Below are positions 22,558-30,856 of a stretch of 45,820 nucleotides of DNA, in pieces. A program made the position numbers and the translations under genes. The notes beneath the pieces are model-generated. The model was not told where the DNA came from and did not search any database. It saw only the letters and a list, made by a program, of their open reading frames with translations. Every line of letters starts with the position of its first letter. The first letter of the stretch is position 1. Source of the DNA: Nocardia takedensis NBRC 100417 (GTDB taxonomy: Bacteria; Actinomycetota; Actinomycetes; Mycobacteriales; Mycobacteriaceae); assembly GCF_000308695.1 (NCBI RefSeq), contig NZ_BAGG01000107.1, positions 1 through 45,820 of the forward strand, given 5' to 3'.

Positions 22558-24153
22558 TCAGTGCGCGAAGTGCCGCGCACCCGTCAGATACAGCGTCACC
22601 CCAGCCGCGCGGGCGGCGTCGATGGTCTCCTGATCGCGCACCGAACCGCCGGGCTGCACGATCGCGCGCACCCCCGCCTGGATCAGGTGCTGCGGGCCGT
22701 CCGGGAACGGGAAGTAGGCGTCGGAGGCAGCCACCGACCCCTTCGCGCGCTCACCCGCGCGCCGCACCGCAAGATGCACCGCGTCGACCCGGTTGACCTG
22801 CCCCATGCCCACACCGACCGACGCGCCGTCGTCGGCGAGCAGGATCGCGTTGGACTTCACCGCGCGGCAGGCCCGCCACGCGAAGACCAGATCGGCCAGC
22901 GTCGGCTCGTCGGCGGGATCACCCGCGACCAGCGTCCAGTTGGCCGGATCGTCGCCCTCGGCGTCGAGCACGTCGCGCTGCTGCACCAGCAGGCCACCGC
23001 TGACCGGACGCCATTCCGCGCCGACCCGACGCGGCGGTTCGGCGATCAGGATGCGCACGTTCTTCTTGCGCTGCAGCACTTCCACCGCGCCGTCGGCGTA
23101 ACCCGGCGCGACGATGACCTCGGTGAAGATCTCGGCCACCTGCTGGGCCATCTCCACGGTGACCTCGCGATTGGCGGCGATCACACCGCCGAACGCGCTC
23201 ACCGGATCGCAGGCGTGCGCCTTGCGGTGCGCCTCGGCCACATCGCGGCCGATCGCGATACCGCACGGGTTGGCGTGCTTGACCACGGCCACCGCGGGCG
23301 CGTCGTGGTCGTAGGCGGCGCGACGGGCCGCGTCGGCGTCGGTGTAGTTGTTGTACGACATCTCCTTGCCGTGCAACTGACGGGCCTGCGCGAGCCCCAC
23401 CTCACCCGCCGCCGTGTACAGCGCCGCGGACTGATGCGGGTTCTCGCCGTAGCGCAACACCGCCGAACGCTCCCAGGTGCCACCGAGCCAGGCCGGGAAC
23501 TCCGCCGTGTCCTCCGCACCGGGCACCAGCGTGTTCACCATCCAGCTCGCCACCGCCACGTCGTAGGCGGCGGTGTGCTGGAACGCCTTGGCCGCCAACG
23601 CCGTCCGCTCCGACAGGGTGAACCCGCCGGACTTCACCGCCGCGAGCACCTCCTCGTAATCGTCGGTGTCGACCACCACCGCCACCGACGGATGATTCTT
23701 GGCCGCGGCCCGCACCATCGACGGCCCGCCGATATCGATCTGCTCGACGCACTCGTCGGCGCCCGCGCCGCCCGCCACCGTCTCGGTGAACGGGTACAGA
23801 TTCACCACCACCAACTCGAAGGCCGCCACACCGAGATCGGCCAACTGCTCGAGATGTTCGGGCCTGCGGGTATCGGCGAGGATGCCCGCGTGCACCCGCG
23901 GGTGCAGAGTCTTCACCCGGCCGTCGAGAGTCTCCGGGAAACCGGTCAGATCCTCGACCCGGGTGACCGGAACGCCCGCGTCGGCGATCCGCGCCGCGGT
24001 GGAACCGGTGGAGACCAGTTCGATCCCCGCGTTGTGCAGACCCGTCGCGAGCTCGACGAGCCCGGTCTTGTCGTACACGCTGACCAGCGCCCGCGCGATC
24101 GACTTGCGCTCGCCACCCGTGCTCGCCCGTTCGCTGCCCTCAGTCACCGGCAT
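22558..24153 (-). CDS. purH: Bifunctional AICAR transformylase/IMP cyclohydrolase
   Basis: 531-residue PurH, which catalyses the last two steps of IMP synthesis. The N-terminal MGS-like cyclohydrolase domain (about 18-140) shows LVSVYDKTGLVELATGL, STGSTA and DGRVKTLHPRVHAGIL. The AICAR transformylase domain follows, with RYGENPHQSAALY and the catalytic KHANPCG (Lys-His). The length is normal. The start overlaps the purN stop by 14 bases, so purN and purH are coupled and both formyl-transfer enzymes are made together, as in M. tuberculosis. Confidence 0.97.
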   Translation of the reverse strand: MPVTEGSERASTGGERKSIARALVSVYDKTGLVELATGLHNAGIELVSTGSTAARIADAGVPVTRVEDLTGFPETLDGRVKTLHPRVHAGILADTRRPEHLEQLADLGVAAFELVVVNLYPFTETVAGGAGADECVEQIDIGGPSMVRAAAKNHPSVAVVVDTDDYEEVLAAVKSGGFTLSERTALAAKAFQHTAAYDVAVASWMVNTLVPGAEDTAEFPAWLGGTWERSAVLRYGENPHQSAALYTAAGEVGLAQARQLHGKEMSYNNYTDADAARRAAYDHDAPAVAVVKHANPCGIAIGRDVAEAHRKAHACDPVSAFGGVIAANREVTVEMAQQVAEIFTEVIVAPGYADGAVEVLQRKKNVRILIAEPPRRVGAEWRPVSGGLLVQQRDVLDAEGDDPANWTLVAGDPADEPTLADLVFAWRACRAVKSNAILLADDGASVGVGMGQVNRVDAVHLAVRRAGERAKGSVAASDAYFPFPDGPQHLIQAGVRAIVQPGGSVRDQETIDAARAAGVTLYLTGARHFAH

Positions 24154-24817
24154 ACTCGCTCACTGGAATAACTGCCTTTCGTCCGTCGGAGACAATGCCT
24201 CGCGTAGCGACGGCGGCGACGACCTCCGCCAACAGCCGTCGCTCGACAACCTTGATGCGCTCGTGCAGGGTGGCCTCGTCGTCCTCGGCCAGCACCGGCA
24301 CCGCCTCCTGCGCCAGGATCGGCCCGGTGTCCACGCCCCCGTCCACCAGGTGCACCGTCGACCCGGTGACCTTCACCCCGTAGGCCAGCGCGTCACGCAC
24401 ACCGTGCGCGCCCGGGAACGAGGGCAGCAGCGCGGGGTGGGTGTTGACGATCCGACCGCCGAAACGGTCGAGGAAGACCGGGCCCAGGATCTTCATGAAC
24501 CCGGCCGACACCACCAGATCCGGCGCGTACGCGGCCACGGCCTCGGTCAACGCGACATCCCAGGCGGCGCGGTCGGGGAAATCCTTCAGCGCCACCCGGA
24601 AACGCGGCACTCCCGCGGCGTCGGCGTGCTCGGTGGCCGCGCACGCGCGATCCACACCGACCGCGACGATCTTCGCGGGATAGTCGGCCGCCGCGGCGGC
24701 CTCCAGCAGCGCCCGCAGCAGCGAACCGGTACCGGAGGCGAGCACGACGACGGTGGCCGGAGCCGCGGACGGCTTCCACGGGGCGTTCGAGGAACTCAGC
24801 GCTCCCCTCCTGGTCAT
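24140..24817 (-). CDS. purN: Phosphoribosylglycinamide formyltransferase
   Basis: 225-residue GAR transformylase. Motifs are LASGTGSLLRALLEA near 26, FMKILGPVF, the catalytic VNTHPALLPSFPG (Asn and His) and HLVDGGVDTGPI with the catalytic Asp. It uses 10-formyl-THF to formylate GAR. The ATG at 24817 is immediately followed by AGGAGGGG, a strong Shine-Dalgarno sequence inside the coding frame. An in-frame CTG six bases downstream of it would give a length nearer to mycobacterial PurN, so the true start is uncertain. It is the first gene of purN-purH. Confidence 0.95.
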   Translation of the reverse strand: MTRRGALSSSNAPWKPSAAPATVVVLASGTGSLLRALLEAAAAADYPAKIVAVGVDRACAATEHADAAGVPRFRVALKDFPDRAAWDVALTEAVAAYAPDLVVSAGFMKILGPVFLDRFGGRIVNTHPALLPSFPGAHGVRDALAYGVKVTGSTVHLVDGGVDTGPILAQEAVPVLAEDDEATLHERIKVVERRLLAEVVAAVATRGIVSDGRKAVIPVSEYAGD

Positions 24818-24920
24818 AGGTGTCGGACGACAGGGGTTTCGGACGGCGGGGACTGCACCGCCGCGTCCAAGCCTAGTGGTGTCGGTCAGCTCACTCTCGA
24901 CCGGTAGGAGCGTGCGCCGC

Positions 24921-26756
24921 TCAGCGTCGCCGCCGCCGTTCGCGGACGTCGGCGTCGGTTTCCACCACCTCGGCGTCCACGATCTCCGGTGCCTGCGCGC
25001 CGCGCGCGGGCCGGATTCGCGCCGGGAACTCGTCGTCCTCGATCAGTTCGCCCACGACGATCTCGCGGTCGTCGTCCTCCAGGTAGCTGTCGGCGCGGTC
25101 GCGGCGATCGCGGGTGTCGGCGGCGAAGTGGTCGTCGTCCCGAGCGCCGTAGCCGTGATCGTCGTGACCGCGGTCCTCGTCGTCGCGAACGTCGTAGTGG
25201 CGGTCCCGATCGTCGTGAGCGTCATACCCGCGGTGGCGATCGTCGTAGCCGTCGTGGTCCGCGTCCTCGCCGTAGGGATCGTCGTGGTCGTCGGTCTCGT
25301 ACTCGTCGTCGTAGTCGTCGTAGTGGTCCGACTCGTAGTCGTCGTCCTCGGGGCGGTATCGGCCCTCGTCGTCGCGGTAGTGGTCGTCCTCGTCGCGATA
25401 ATCCTCGTCGTGGTAGCCGTCGTCGTAGTGGTCGTCGGCCTGGTAGTCCTCGTGGTGGTCGTCGTCCGGGGCGATGCCACGGGCGGGACGAAGGGTGCGC
25501 ACCCCGCCGACCGGGACGAGGAACCGGCGGGCGAAGACCAGACCGGCGTAGCCGGCCGCGGCCAGCCAGGCGAAGCAGACCACCGCGAAGATCGGCAGAT
25601 CGACGCCGACGCGGCCGAAGCTGCCCAGATCACCGCTCGCGACGGCGGCGAGCAGGAGCAGGAGCAGGGTGGCGGCGGCCGCGGAGGTGAGCGTCGCCCA
25701 GGGGGTGCGCGGGCGGTCGGTGGAGGTGCGCGCGGTGTCGAGGCCGCCGAGGACCCCGACGGCGGCGGGGACGAGCAGCAGGACCGGCCACCACCCGGCG
25801 GCGGGGCCCGGCGGAATCGCCGCGATCAGCGGGACGGCGGGCACCGGTCCGCCGACGACGGAGAACAGGCCGACCGAGGCGTCGCCGACCTCGAAACCGG
25901 AGCCGACGAGCACACTCACCCCGCCGACGACGAGGTTGGGCAGGTACCCGAGCGAGAGCAGCGTCAGGCCGAGGAAGCCGACGGCGCCGCCCGCGGTCGC
26001 GTAGGTGTCACCCAGGCGGGACCAGTGCCCCAGCAGCGAGATCAGCGTGACGGCGGTCGCGCAGCCGAGCAGGCGCAGCACCGTCCGGCCCGCGCCGTGC
26101 AGTCCGGCGATCGCCCACTCCGGCAGCGCGGGCAGACCGGCGAGCGCGGCGGGCGACCTGGTCGCGATGCCGATGCCCGCGGCGGCCGTGTAGAGCACGA
26201 TCACCCAGGCGAACGCGGCGAAGGAGTTCGGCGGTTGCAGCGCCACCACCGCGGAGGCGTCCTCGGCGACCGCCAGGCAGACGGCGGTCACCAGCAGCGG
26301 TCCGGCCAGCGCGGCGGCGACCAGGCGGGCCAGGTCGGCGCGGGTGCTGTCCGGTTCCACCGCGCGGGCGCAGTCGCGGGCGGTGGACCACAGGAGCAGC
26401 AAGGTGGGCAGCAGCGGCAGCAGGCCCAGTGCGGTCTTGCCGATAACCAGCGGGACCTGGTGGGCCGCAAGCCAGCTCGCGGCGATGGCGCCGGAGATGC
26501 CGTCCATGCCGCCGTCGGCCGACAGCAGCACCACCAGCACCAGCGCGGCCACCACGACCAACGCGGTCGTGGTGGTGCGGGCCGCGACGAACAGCAGGGT
26601 GCGGGCCAGTTCCGGAGTGAGCGACAGGAATCCGGCGTCGTCGGTTTCCCCGGCGCGTCGCCGCGGTCGCCGGGGCGGCGCGGCTCGCCCGGGGGATTCG
26701 GCCGCGCCACGTGTTCCCGCGGACCGACGAGCGGGGGAATTTCTCGTGGAGCTCAT
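24921..26756 (-). CDS. perM: PerM-like integral membrane protein (DUF6350)
   Basis: 611-residue membrane protein with about ten helices in residues 50-420, then an extreme Asp/His/Tyr/Arg/Glu-rich tail (about 425-575) and a basic end. The gene order beside purN-purH and next to a DUF5336 protein matches M. tuberculosis Rv0955 (PerM), a membrane protein needed for cell division and persistence in chronic infection. The acidic His-rich cytoplasmic tail is a notable feature of this copy and could bind metal. The assignment rests mainly on synteny and topology. Confidence 0.8.
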   Translation of the reverse strand: MSSTRNSPARRSAGTRGAAESPGRAAPPRRPRRRAGETDDAGFLSLTPELARTLLFVAARTTTTALVVVAALVLVVLLSADGGMDGISGAIAASWLAAHQVPLVIGKTALGLLPLLPTLLLLWSTARDCARAVEPDSTRADLARLVAAALAGPLLVTAVCLAVAEDASAVVALQPPNSFAAFAWVIVLYTAAAGIGIATRSPAALAGLPALPEWAIAGLHGAGRTVLRLLGCATAVTLISLLGHWSRLGDTYATAGGAVGFLGLTLLSLGYLPNLVVGGVSVLVGSGFEVGDASVGLFSVVGGPVPAVPLIAAIPPGPAAGWWPVLLLVPAAVGVLGGLDTARTSTDRPRTPWATLTSAAAATLLLLLLAAVASGDLGSFGRVGVDLPIFAVVCFAWLAAAGYAGLVFARRFLVPVGGVRTLRPARGIAPDDDHHEDYQADDHYDDGYHDEDYRDEDDHYRDDEGRYRPEDDDYESDHYDDYDDEYETDDHDDPYGEDADHDGYDDRHRGYDAHDDRDRHYDVRDDEDRGHDDHGYGARDDDHFAADTRDRRDRADSYLEDDDREIVVGELIEDDEFPARIRPARGAQAPEIVDAEVVETDADVRERRRRR

Positions 26757-26833
26757 GGCGATTCAGCGTGTCAGCTCGGCGGTCCCCGGCGACGCAGGCG
26801 CGCCGCCGGGGGCCGAGGAAGGCGATCCACGAC

Positions 26834-26870
26834 ACGAGCGCCCGGATCCGCGCGGGATCCGGGCGCTCGT
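26834..26870 (-). terminator. Hairpin between the DUF5336 gene and perM
   Basis: A perfect 16-bp stem (26834-26849 with 26855-26870) and a 5-base loop lie nine bases after the stop of the DUF5336 gene. It should separate that transcript from perM. Confidence 0.75.
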
Positions 26871-26878
26871 CGGGGTGC

Positions 26879-27985
26879 CTACTTGTTGTCCTCGGAGGGA
26901 CGGAAGGCCTGGGTCGCGTCCGAGGACGGGTCCTTGCCCTGCTCGCCGCCGAAGGGCTGCTGACCGCCCTGCTGGGCCGGGGACTGCTGCTGCGGCTGAC
27001 CGTAGCCGCCGCCGTACTGCGGCTGACCCTGCGCGCCGCCGAAGTGCTGGGTGGCGCTCTCGTCGGGCCGGGGCTGGGCCGACTGCCCGCCCGCGTAGGG
27101 CGAACTCTGCTGCGGGGCTCCGTAACCGGGCTGCTGACCGTAGGCGGGCTGCTGCTGGCCGTAGGGCGACTGGCTCTGTTGCGGCGCGCCGTAACCGGAC
27201 TGCGCGGGCTGCTGGCCGTAGGGCTGCTGGCCGGGTTGGGACTGGCCGTAGGGCTGCTGCTGCACCGGGTACTGCGGGGAGGACGGCTGCTGGCCGCCGC
27301 CGTAGGCGGGCTGGCCGTACTGGCCCTGCTGCGGCTGCCCGTAGGCGCCCGGCTGGCCCTGACCGTACTGCTGCTGCGCACCACCGTAACCCTGGCCGCC
27401 CTGGGCGTAACCGCCCGCGGGCTGCTGCGGGGCCGCCGGACGCGGCGGCTTGGGCGCGGGCACGCTCAGGATGCCCGTCTCGAACAGCACCGCGACCACC
27501 GCGGCGCCCGCCTGCACCAGCGCGAGCAGGATCAGCAGGTACGCACCCCACTTCAGCTCGAAACCGTCGGGCAGGAAGAAGGACTGGAAGATCAGGCCGA
27601 GCGCGCCCGCCACGGCCGCGGCCGCCGCCGCGCCGGTCCAGTTCTGCTTGGGCAGCAGCGACAGACCGGCCAGCACGCCCGCGAGCAGCAGCAGGGCGAG
27701 CAGTTCGGTGATCCGGCCCTCGAAGGAGTTGACGGTGCCGACGGTGGTGACCGCGCCGTTGACCGGATTGGTGAACTGCTGGCCCGCGTAGGGCAGGAAG
27801 CCGAGCAGGAAGATGACCGCGCCGAGTGCCGCGACGCCGGCCGTCAGGAGGAACGGCAGACCCTTCGTCTCGGAACCGGAAGTGCTCGCACCGGCGCCCG
27901 CCCCGCTCGAAGTCTGGCCGAGATCGGCTGGTGCGGAGGGCGTCGCGGGTGTGTTGTACCCGGAGCCCCCGGTCGGGTATGACAT
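26879..27985 (-). CDS. DUF5336 four-helix membrane protein with Gln/Pro/Gly-rich tail
   Basis: 368-residue membrane protein corresponding by position to M. tuberculosis Rv0954. A Ser/Ala-rich start leads to four helices (about 40-160: LPFLLTAGVAALGAVIFLLG, ITELLALLLLAG, a third Ala-rich one, and LLILLALVQAGAAVVAVLF). A long low-complexity cytoplasmic tail of repeated GQQPYG, PQQ and YGAPQQ units follows. The ATG at 27985 has an AGGAGA box. Rv0954-type proteins have been linked to cell-division and growth sites; the function remains unclear. The tail may phase-separate or scaffold, which is a guess. Confidence 0.85.
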   Translation of the reverse strand: MSYPTGGSGYNTPATPSAPADLGQTSSGAGAGASTSGSETKGLPFLLTAGVAALGAVIFLLGFLPYAGQQFTNPVNGAVTTVGTVNSFEGRITELLALLLLAGVLAGLSLLPKQNWTGAAAAAAVAGALGLIFQSFFLPDGFELKWGAYLLILLALVQAGAAVVAVLFETGILSVPAPKPPRPAAPQQPAGGYAQGGQGYGGAQQQYGQGQPGAYGQPQQGQYGQPAYGGGQQPSSPQYPVQQQPYGQSQPGQQPYGQQPAQSGYGAPQQSQSPYGQQQPAYGQQPGYGAPQQSSPYAGGQSAQPRPDESATQHFGGAQGQPQYGGGYGQPQQQSPAQQGGQQPFGGEQGKDPSSDATQAFRPSEDNK

Positions 27986-28111
27986 GTCGTCGTCTCCTAG
28001 GTCGAATCGTGCGTCGTGTTCGGCTGGATCCCTTCTGACGCTACTGCACCGTTCGGCGCGGGTCACCCTCGACGAACTGGCCCGACCGGGCGCGGCGGCA
28101 CCGAACGACGA

Positions 28112-28141
28112 AGGCCGCCGCGGATGTCCCGACGGCGGCCT
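28112..28141 (-). terminator. Hairpin downstream of sucD
   Basis: A nine-bp stem (AGGCCGCCG with CGGCGGCCT) and a 12-base loop begin 19 bases after the sucD stop. Confidence 0.55.
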
Positions 28142-28159
28142 CGTGCGCGAAAGGGCGGA

Positions 28160-29074
28160 TCAGGCGGTGATGCTGGCCTTCTCCAGGATCTCGCGGGCCA
28201 GCGCGGCGGTCTCGGACGGCGTCTTGCCGACCTTCACGCCCGCGGCCTCCAGCGCGTCCTTCTTGGCCTGCGCGGTACCGGCCGAACCGGACACGATCGC
28301 GCCCGCGTGGCCCATGGTCTTGCCCTCGGGCGCGGTGAAGCCCGCGACGTAGCCGACGACCGGCTTGGTGACGTTGGCCTTGATGTAGGCCGCGGCCCGC
28401 TCCTCGGCGTCGCCGCCGATCTCGCCGATCATCACGATCAGCTTGGTCTCCGGGTCCTTCTCGAACGCCTCGATGGCGTCGATGTGGGTGGTGCCGATGA
28501 CCGGGTCGCCGCCGATGCCGATGGCGGTGGAGAAGCCGAAGTCACGCAGTTCGTACATCATCTGGTAGGTCAGGGTGCCCGACTTGGACACCAGGCCGAC
28601 CGGGCCCTTGCCGGTGATGTTGGCCGGGGTGATGCCGACCAGCGCCTCGCCCGGGGTGATGATGCCGGGGCAGTTGGGGCCGATGATCCGGGTCTTGTTG
28701 CCCTTGTCCACGTTGTAGGCCCACGCGAACGCGGTGTCCTGCACCGGGATGCCCTCGGTGATGACCACCAGCAGCGGGATCTCCGCATCGATGGCCTCGA
28801 TGATGGCGTCCTTGGCGAACTTCGGCGGCACGAAGGCGATGGAGACGTCGGCGCCGGTCTCCTTGATGGCCTCGGCGACGGTGCCGAAGACCGGCAGCTC
28901 GACCGCGTTGCCGTCCTTGTCGGTGTGCGCGACGGTGGTGCCCGCCTTGCGCGCGTTCACACCGCCGACGACCTGGGTGCCCGCCTTCAGCATCAGGGCG
29001 GTGTGCTTGGTGCCCTCGCCGCCGGTGATGCCCTGGACGATGACCTTGGAGTCCTTGTTCAGGAAGATAGACAT
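28160..29074 (-). CDS. sucD: Succinyl-CoA synthetase alpha subunit
   Basis: 304-residue SucD. The CoA-binding Rossmann domain starts with FLNKDSKVIVQGITGGEGTK in part, and the phospho-histidine is His256 in GHAGAIVSG. With SucC it converts succinyl-CoA, ADP (or GDP) and phosphate to succinate, CoA and NTP in the TCA cycle. It begins 14 bases after sucC, in the same operon. Confidence 0.97.
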   Translation of the reverse strand: MSIFLNKDSKVIVQGITGGEGTKHTALMLKAGTQVVGGVNARKAGTTVAHTDKDGNAVELPVFGTVAEAIKETGADVSIAFVPPKFAKDAIIEAIDAEIPLLVVITEGIPVQDTAFAWAYNVDKGNKTRIIGPNCPGIITPGEALVGITPANITGKGPVGLVSKSGTLTYQMMYELRDFGFSTAIGIGGDPVIGTTHIDAIEAFEKDPETKLIVMIGEIGGDAEERAAAYIKANVTKPVVGYVAGFTAPEGKTMGHAGAIVSGSAGTAQAKKDALEAAGVKVGKTPSETAALAREILEKASITA

Positions 29075-29088
29075 ATCAGGGGTTTCCT

Positions 29089-30255
29089 TTACTTGGCAGC
29101 TGCCAGTTCGGCGGCCTTGTCGGCGCCTTCGTCCATTGTCTGCGCAAGCGTGATCAGCGGGTGCGCGGCATCGACCAGGATCTGACGGCCCTCGTCGACC
29201 TTGTTGCCGTCCAGGCGCACGACCAGAGGCTTGTTGGCCTCGTCGCCGAGGATCTCGAGCGCCTTGACGATGCCGTTGGCGACCGCGTCACAGGCGGTGA
29301 TGCCACCGAAGACGTTGACGAACACACTCTTGACCTGCGCGTCGCCCAGGATGACGTCCAGACCCGCGGCCATGATCTCGGCCGAGGCGCCGCCGCCGAT
29401 GTCGAGGAAGTTGGCGGGCTTGACGCCGTTGTGCGCCTCACCGGCGTAGGCCACGACGTCCAGGGTGGACATGACCAGACCGGCGCCGTTGCCGATGATG
29501 CCGACCTCGCCGTCGAGCTTGACGTAGTTGAGGTCGTTCTCCTTGGCCTTGAGCTCGAGCGGGTCGGTGGCGTCGATGTCGGCGAAGGCCGCGTGATCGG
29601 GGTGCCGGAACTCCGCGTTCTCGTCCAGGGTGACCTTGCCGTCGAGGGCGAGGATCTCGTTGTCGGGGGTGCGCACCAGGGGGTTGACCTCGACGAGGGT
29701 GGCGTCCTCGCCGATGAAGACCTCCCAGAGCTTCTGGATGGTCACCGCGGCGGCGTCGAGCACGTCGGCGGGCAGGTGGCCCTGCTCGGCGATCGAGCGC
29801 GCGAACGCGAGGTCGACGCCGGTGACGGCGTCGACGGCGACCTTGGCCAGGCGGTCGGGCTTGGTCGCGGCGACCTCCTCGATCTCCATGCCGCCCTCGA
29901 CCGAGCACATGGCCAGGTAGGTGCGGTTGGAGCGGTCGAGCAGGAAGGAGATGTAGTACTCCTCGGCGATGTCCTTGGCCTCGGCGACCAGGATCTTCTT
30001 GGTGATGTGACCCTTGATGTCCAGGCCGATGATGTTCTGCGCGTGGGTGAACGCGTCCTCGGGGGTGGCGGCGTACTTCACGCCACCGGCCTTGCCGCGG
30101 CCACCGACCTTCACCTGGGACTTGATCATCACCGGCTTGCCGATTTCCTCGGCGATGGCGCGGGCGTCCTCGGCCGTGTCCGTGACGCGGCCCTCGGACG
30201 AAGGCACTCCGTGCTTAACGAAGAGCTCCTTCGCCTGATATTCGAAGAGATCCAT
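29089..30255 (-). CDS. sucC: Succinyl-CoA synthetase beta subunit
   Basis: 388-residue SucC, with an ATP-grasp domain from the N-terminus (MDLFEYQAKELFVKHGVP, VKVGGRGKAGGVK) and the C-terminal CoA-ligase domain with NIFGGI-like VNVFGGITACD. It supplies the nucleotide site to SucD. First gene of sucCD. The divergent 450-bp region upstream contains a CRP-like site, nearer to the peptidase side. Confidence 0.97.
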   Translation of the reverse strand: MDLFEYQAKELFVKHGVPSSEGRVTDTAEDARAIAEEIGKPVMIKSQVKVGGRGKAGGVKYAATPEDAFTHAQNIIGLDIKGHITKKILVAEAKDIAEEYYISFLLDRSNRTYLAMCSVEGGMEIEEVAATKPDRLAKVAVDAVTGVDLAFARSIAEQGHLPADVLDAAAVTIQKLWEVFIGEDATLVEVNPLVRTPDNEILALDGKVTLDENAEFRHPDHAAFADIDATDPLELKAKENDLNYVKLDGEVGIIGNGAGLVMSTLDVVAYAGEAHNGVKPANFLDIGGGASAEIMAAGLDVILGDAQVKSVFVNVFGGITACDAVANGIVKALEILGDEANKPLVVRLDGNKVDEGRQILVDAAHPLITLAQTMDEGADKAAELAAAK

Positions 30256-30703
30256 GTACTCACCGTCTCGTCTGCGTTGTCATGACAACGTCTTTGTTGG
30301 CGGCCCGACGTCGGAAGCGGGTCGGGTCGGACTCTAACCAGTCACATGGAGGGCCGATCGGCCACGTTCATCCTAAGTGGCGCAGGTCACGGACCGATAC
30401 GGGACACCGGGAAAACCCCCGGTCAAGGCTACTGGCGAGTAGCTTGTTGACCGTACGCCAGGTGAGCCCGGGTAAGGCGGGAGCCGCCGGCGCGAGGGGG
30501 TGCGACGGGGGTCACGGGCCTCACTCCGACCCCCGGATTGCGGTGAGCGAATCCGTTCCGTTATCGTGATCAATGTCACATGTTCGATTAGTTCCAGGTA
30601 CACCGCTTGCGGGGGACGCAATCATTTCGTTACCGTCATTGCGGTCGATGTCACAACTAGATCACGACTCCGTTGTTCCAGCAGATGAGGAGGACGGCAA
30701 GCC
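30256..30703. other. Divergent regulatory region between sucC and the M23 peptidase gene
   Basis: About 450 bases with low coding potential. It contains a CRP-like site (30565-30580), a second CRP-like half arrangement around 30648-30666, and an AGGAGG at 30688-30693 serving the small ORF. I looked for a c-di-AMP (ydaO-type) riboswitch, often found before actinobacterial cell-wall hydrolase genes, and could not recognise its conserved cores. The sucC promoter should lie at the left end, where TA-rich words are near 30280. Confidence 0.45.
30565..30580. promoter_or_regulatory. CRP-like site upstream of the M23 peptidase
   Basis: CGTGA-N6-TCACA, nine of ten matches to the CRP consensus, in the divergent region between sucC and the peptidase. 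CRP control of resuscitation and cell-wall hydrolase genes is known in mycobacteria (rpfA), so this is a plausible true site. Confidence 0.55.
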
Positions 30704-30706
30704 TTG

Positions 30707-30856
30707 ATGCAGAAGCAGTACAGCGCTCCGCAGGTGGTGAGCCGTTCCGTGGTGGACAGAACGACGGGCGATCGGACATCGCAGACAGGCCGGGCCGCCG
30801 GCGACGGGTCCCTATGGGCCGCCCATTCCAGCTTCACGATGTGGCATCGCCGATGA
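30707..30856 (+). CDS. Small ORF coupled to the M23 peptidase gene
   Basis: A 49-codon frame (starting MQKQYSAPQVV) follows an AGGAGG by 13 bases; an in-frame TTG at 30704 has the better spacing of 10. Its TGA overlaps the peptidase start as ATGA. About 80 percent of its third positions are G or C, higher than in the alternative 5' extension of the peptidase frame over the same bases. That supports both translation of the small frame and the peptidase start at 30853, which has no ribosome binding site of its own. I do not recognise the peptide. It may act as a leader whose translation feeds the peptidase. Confidence 0.45.
   Translation: MQKQYSAPQVVSRSVVDRTTGDRTSQTGRAAGDGSLWAAHSSFTMWHRR

Noticed and set aside
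24753..26963. Plus-strand frame with long poly-Val runs resembling a membrane protein
   Set aside because: It is the complement of the Asp/His-rich tail and helices of the PerM-like gene; the Val runs come from GTC/GTA complements of GAC/TAC codons.
30370..30703. Possible c-di-AMP (ydaO-type) riboswitch before the peptidase gene
   Set aside because: Such elements often precede actinobacterial wall hydrolases, but I could not find the conserved cores or a consistent set of stems.
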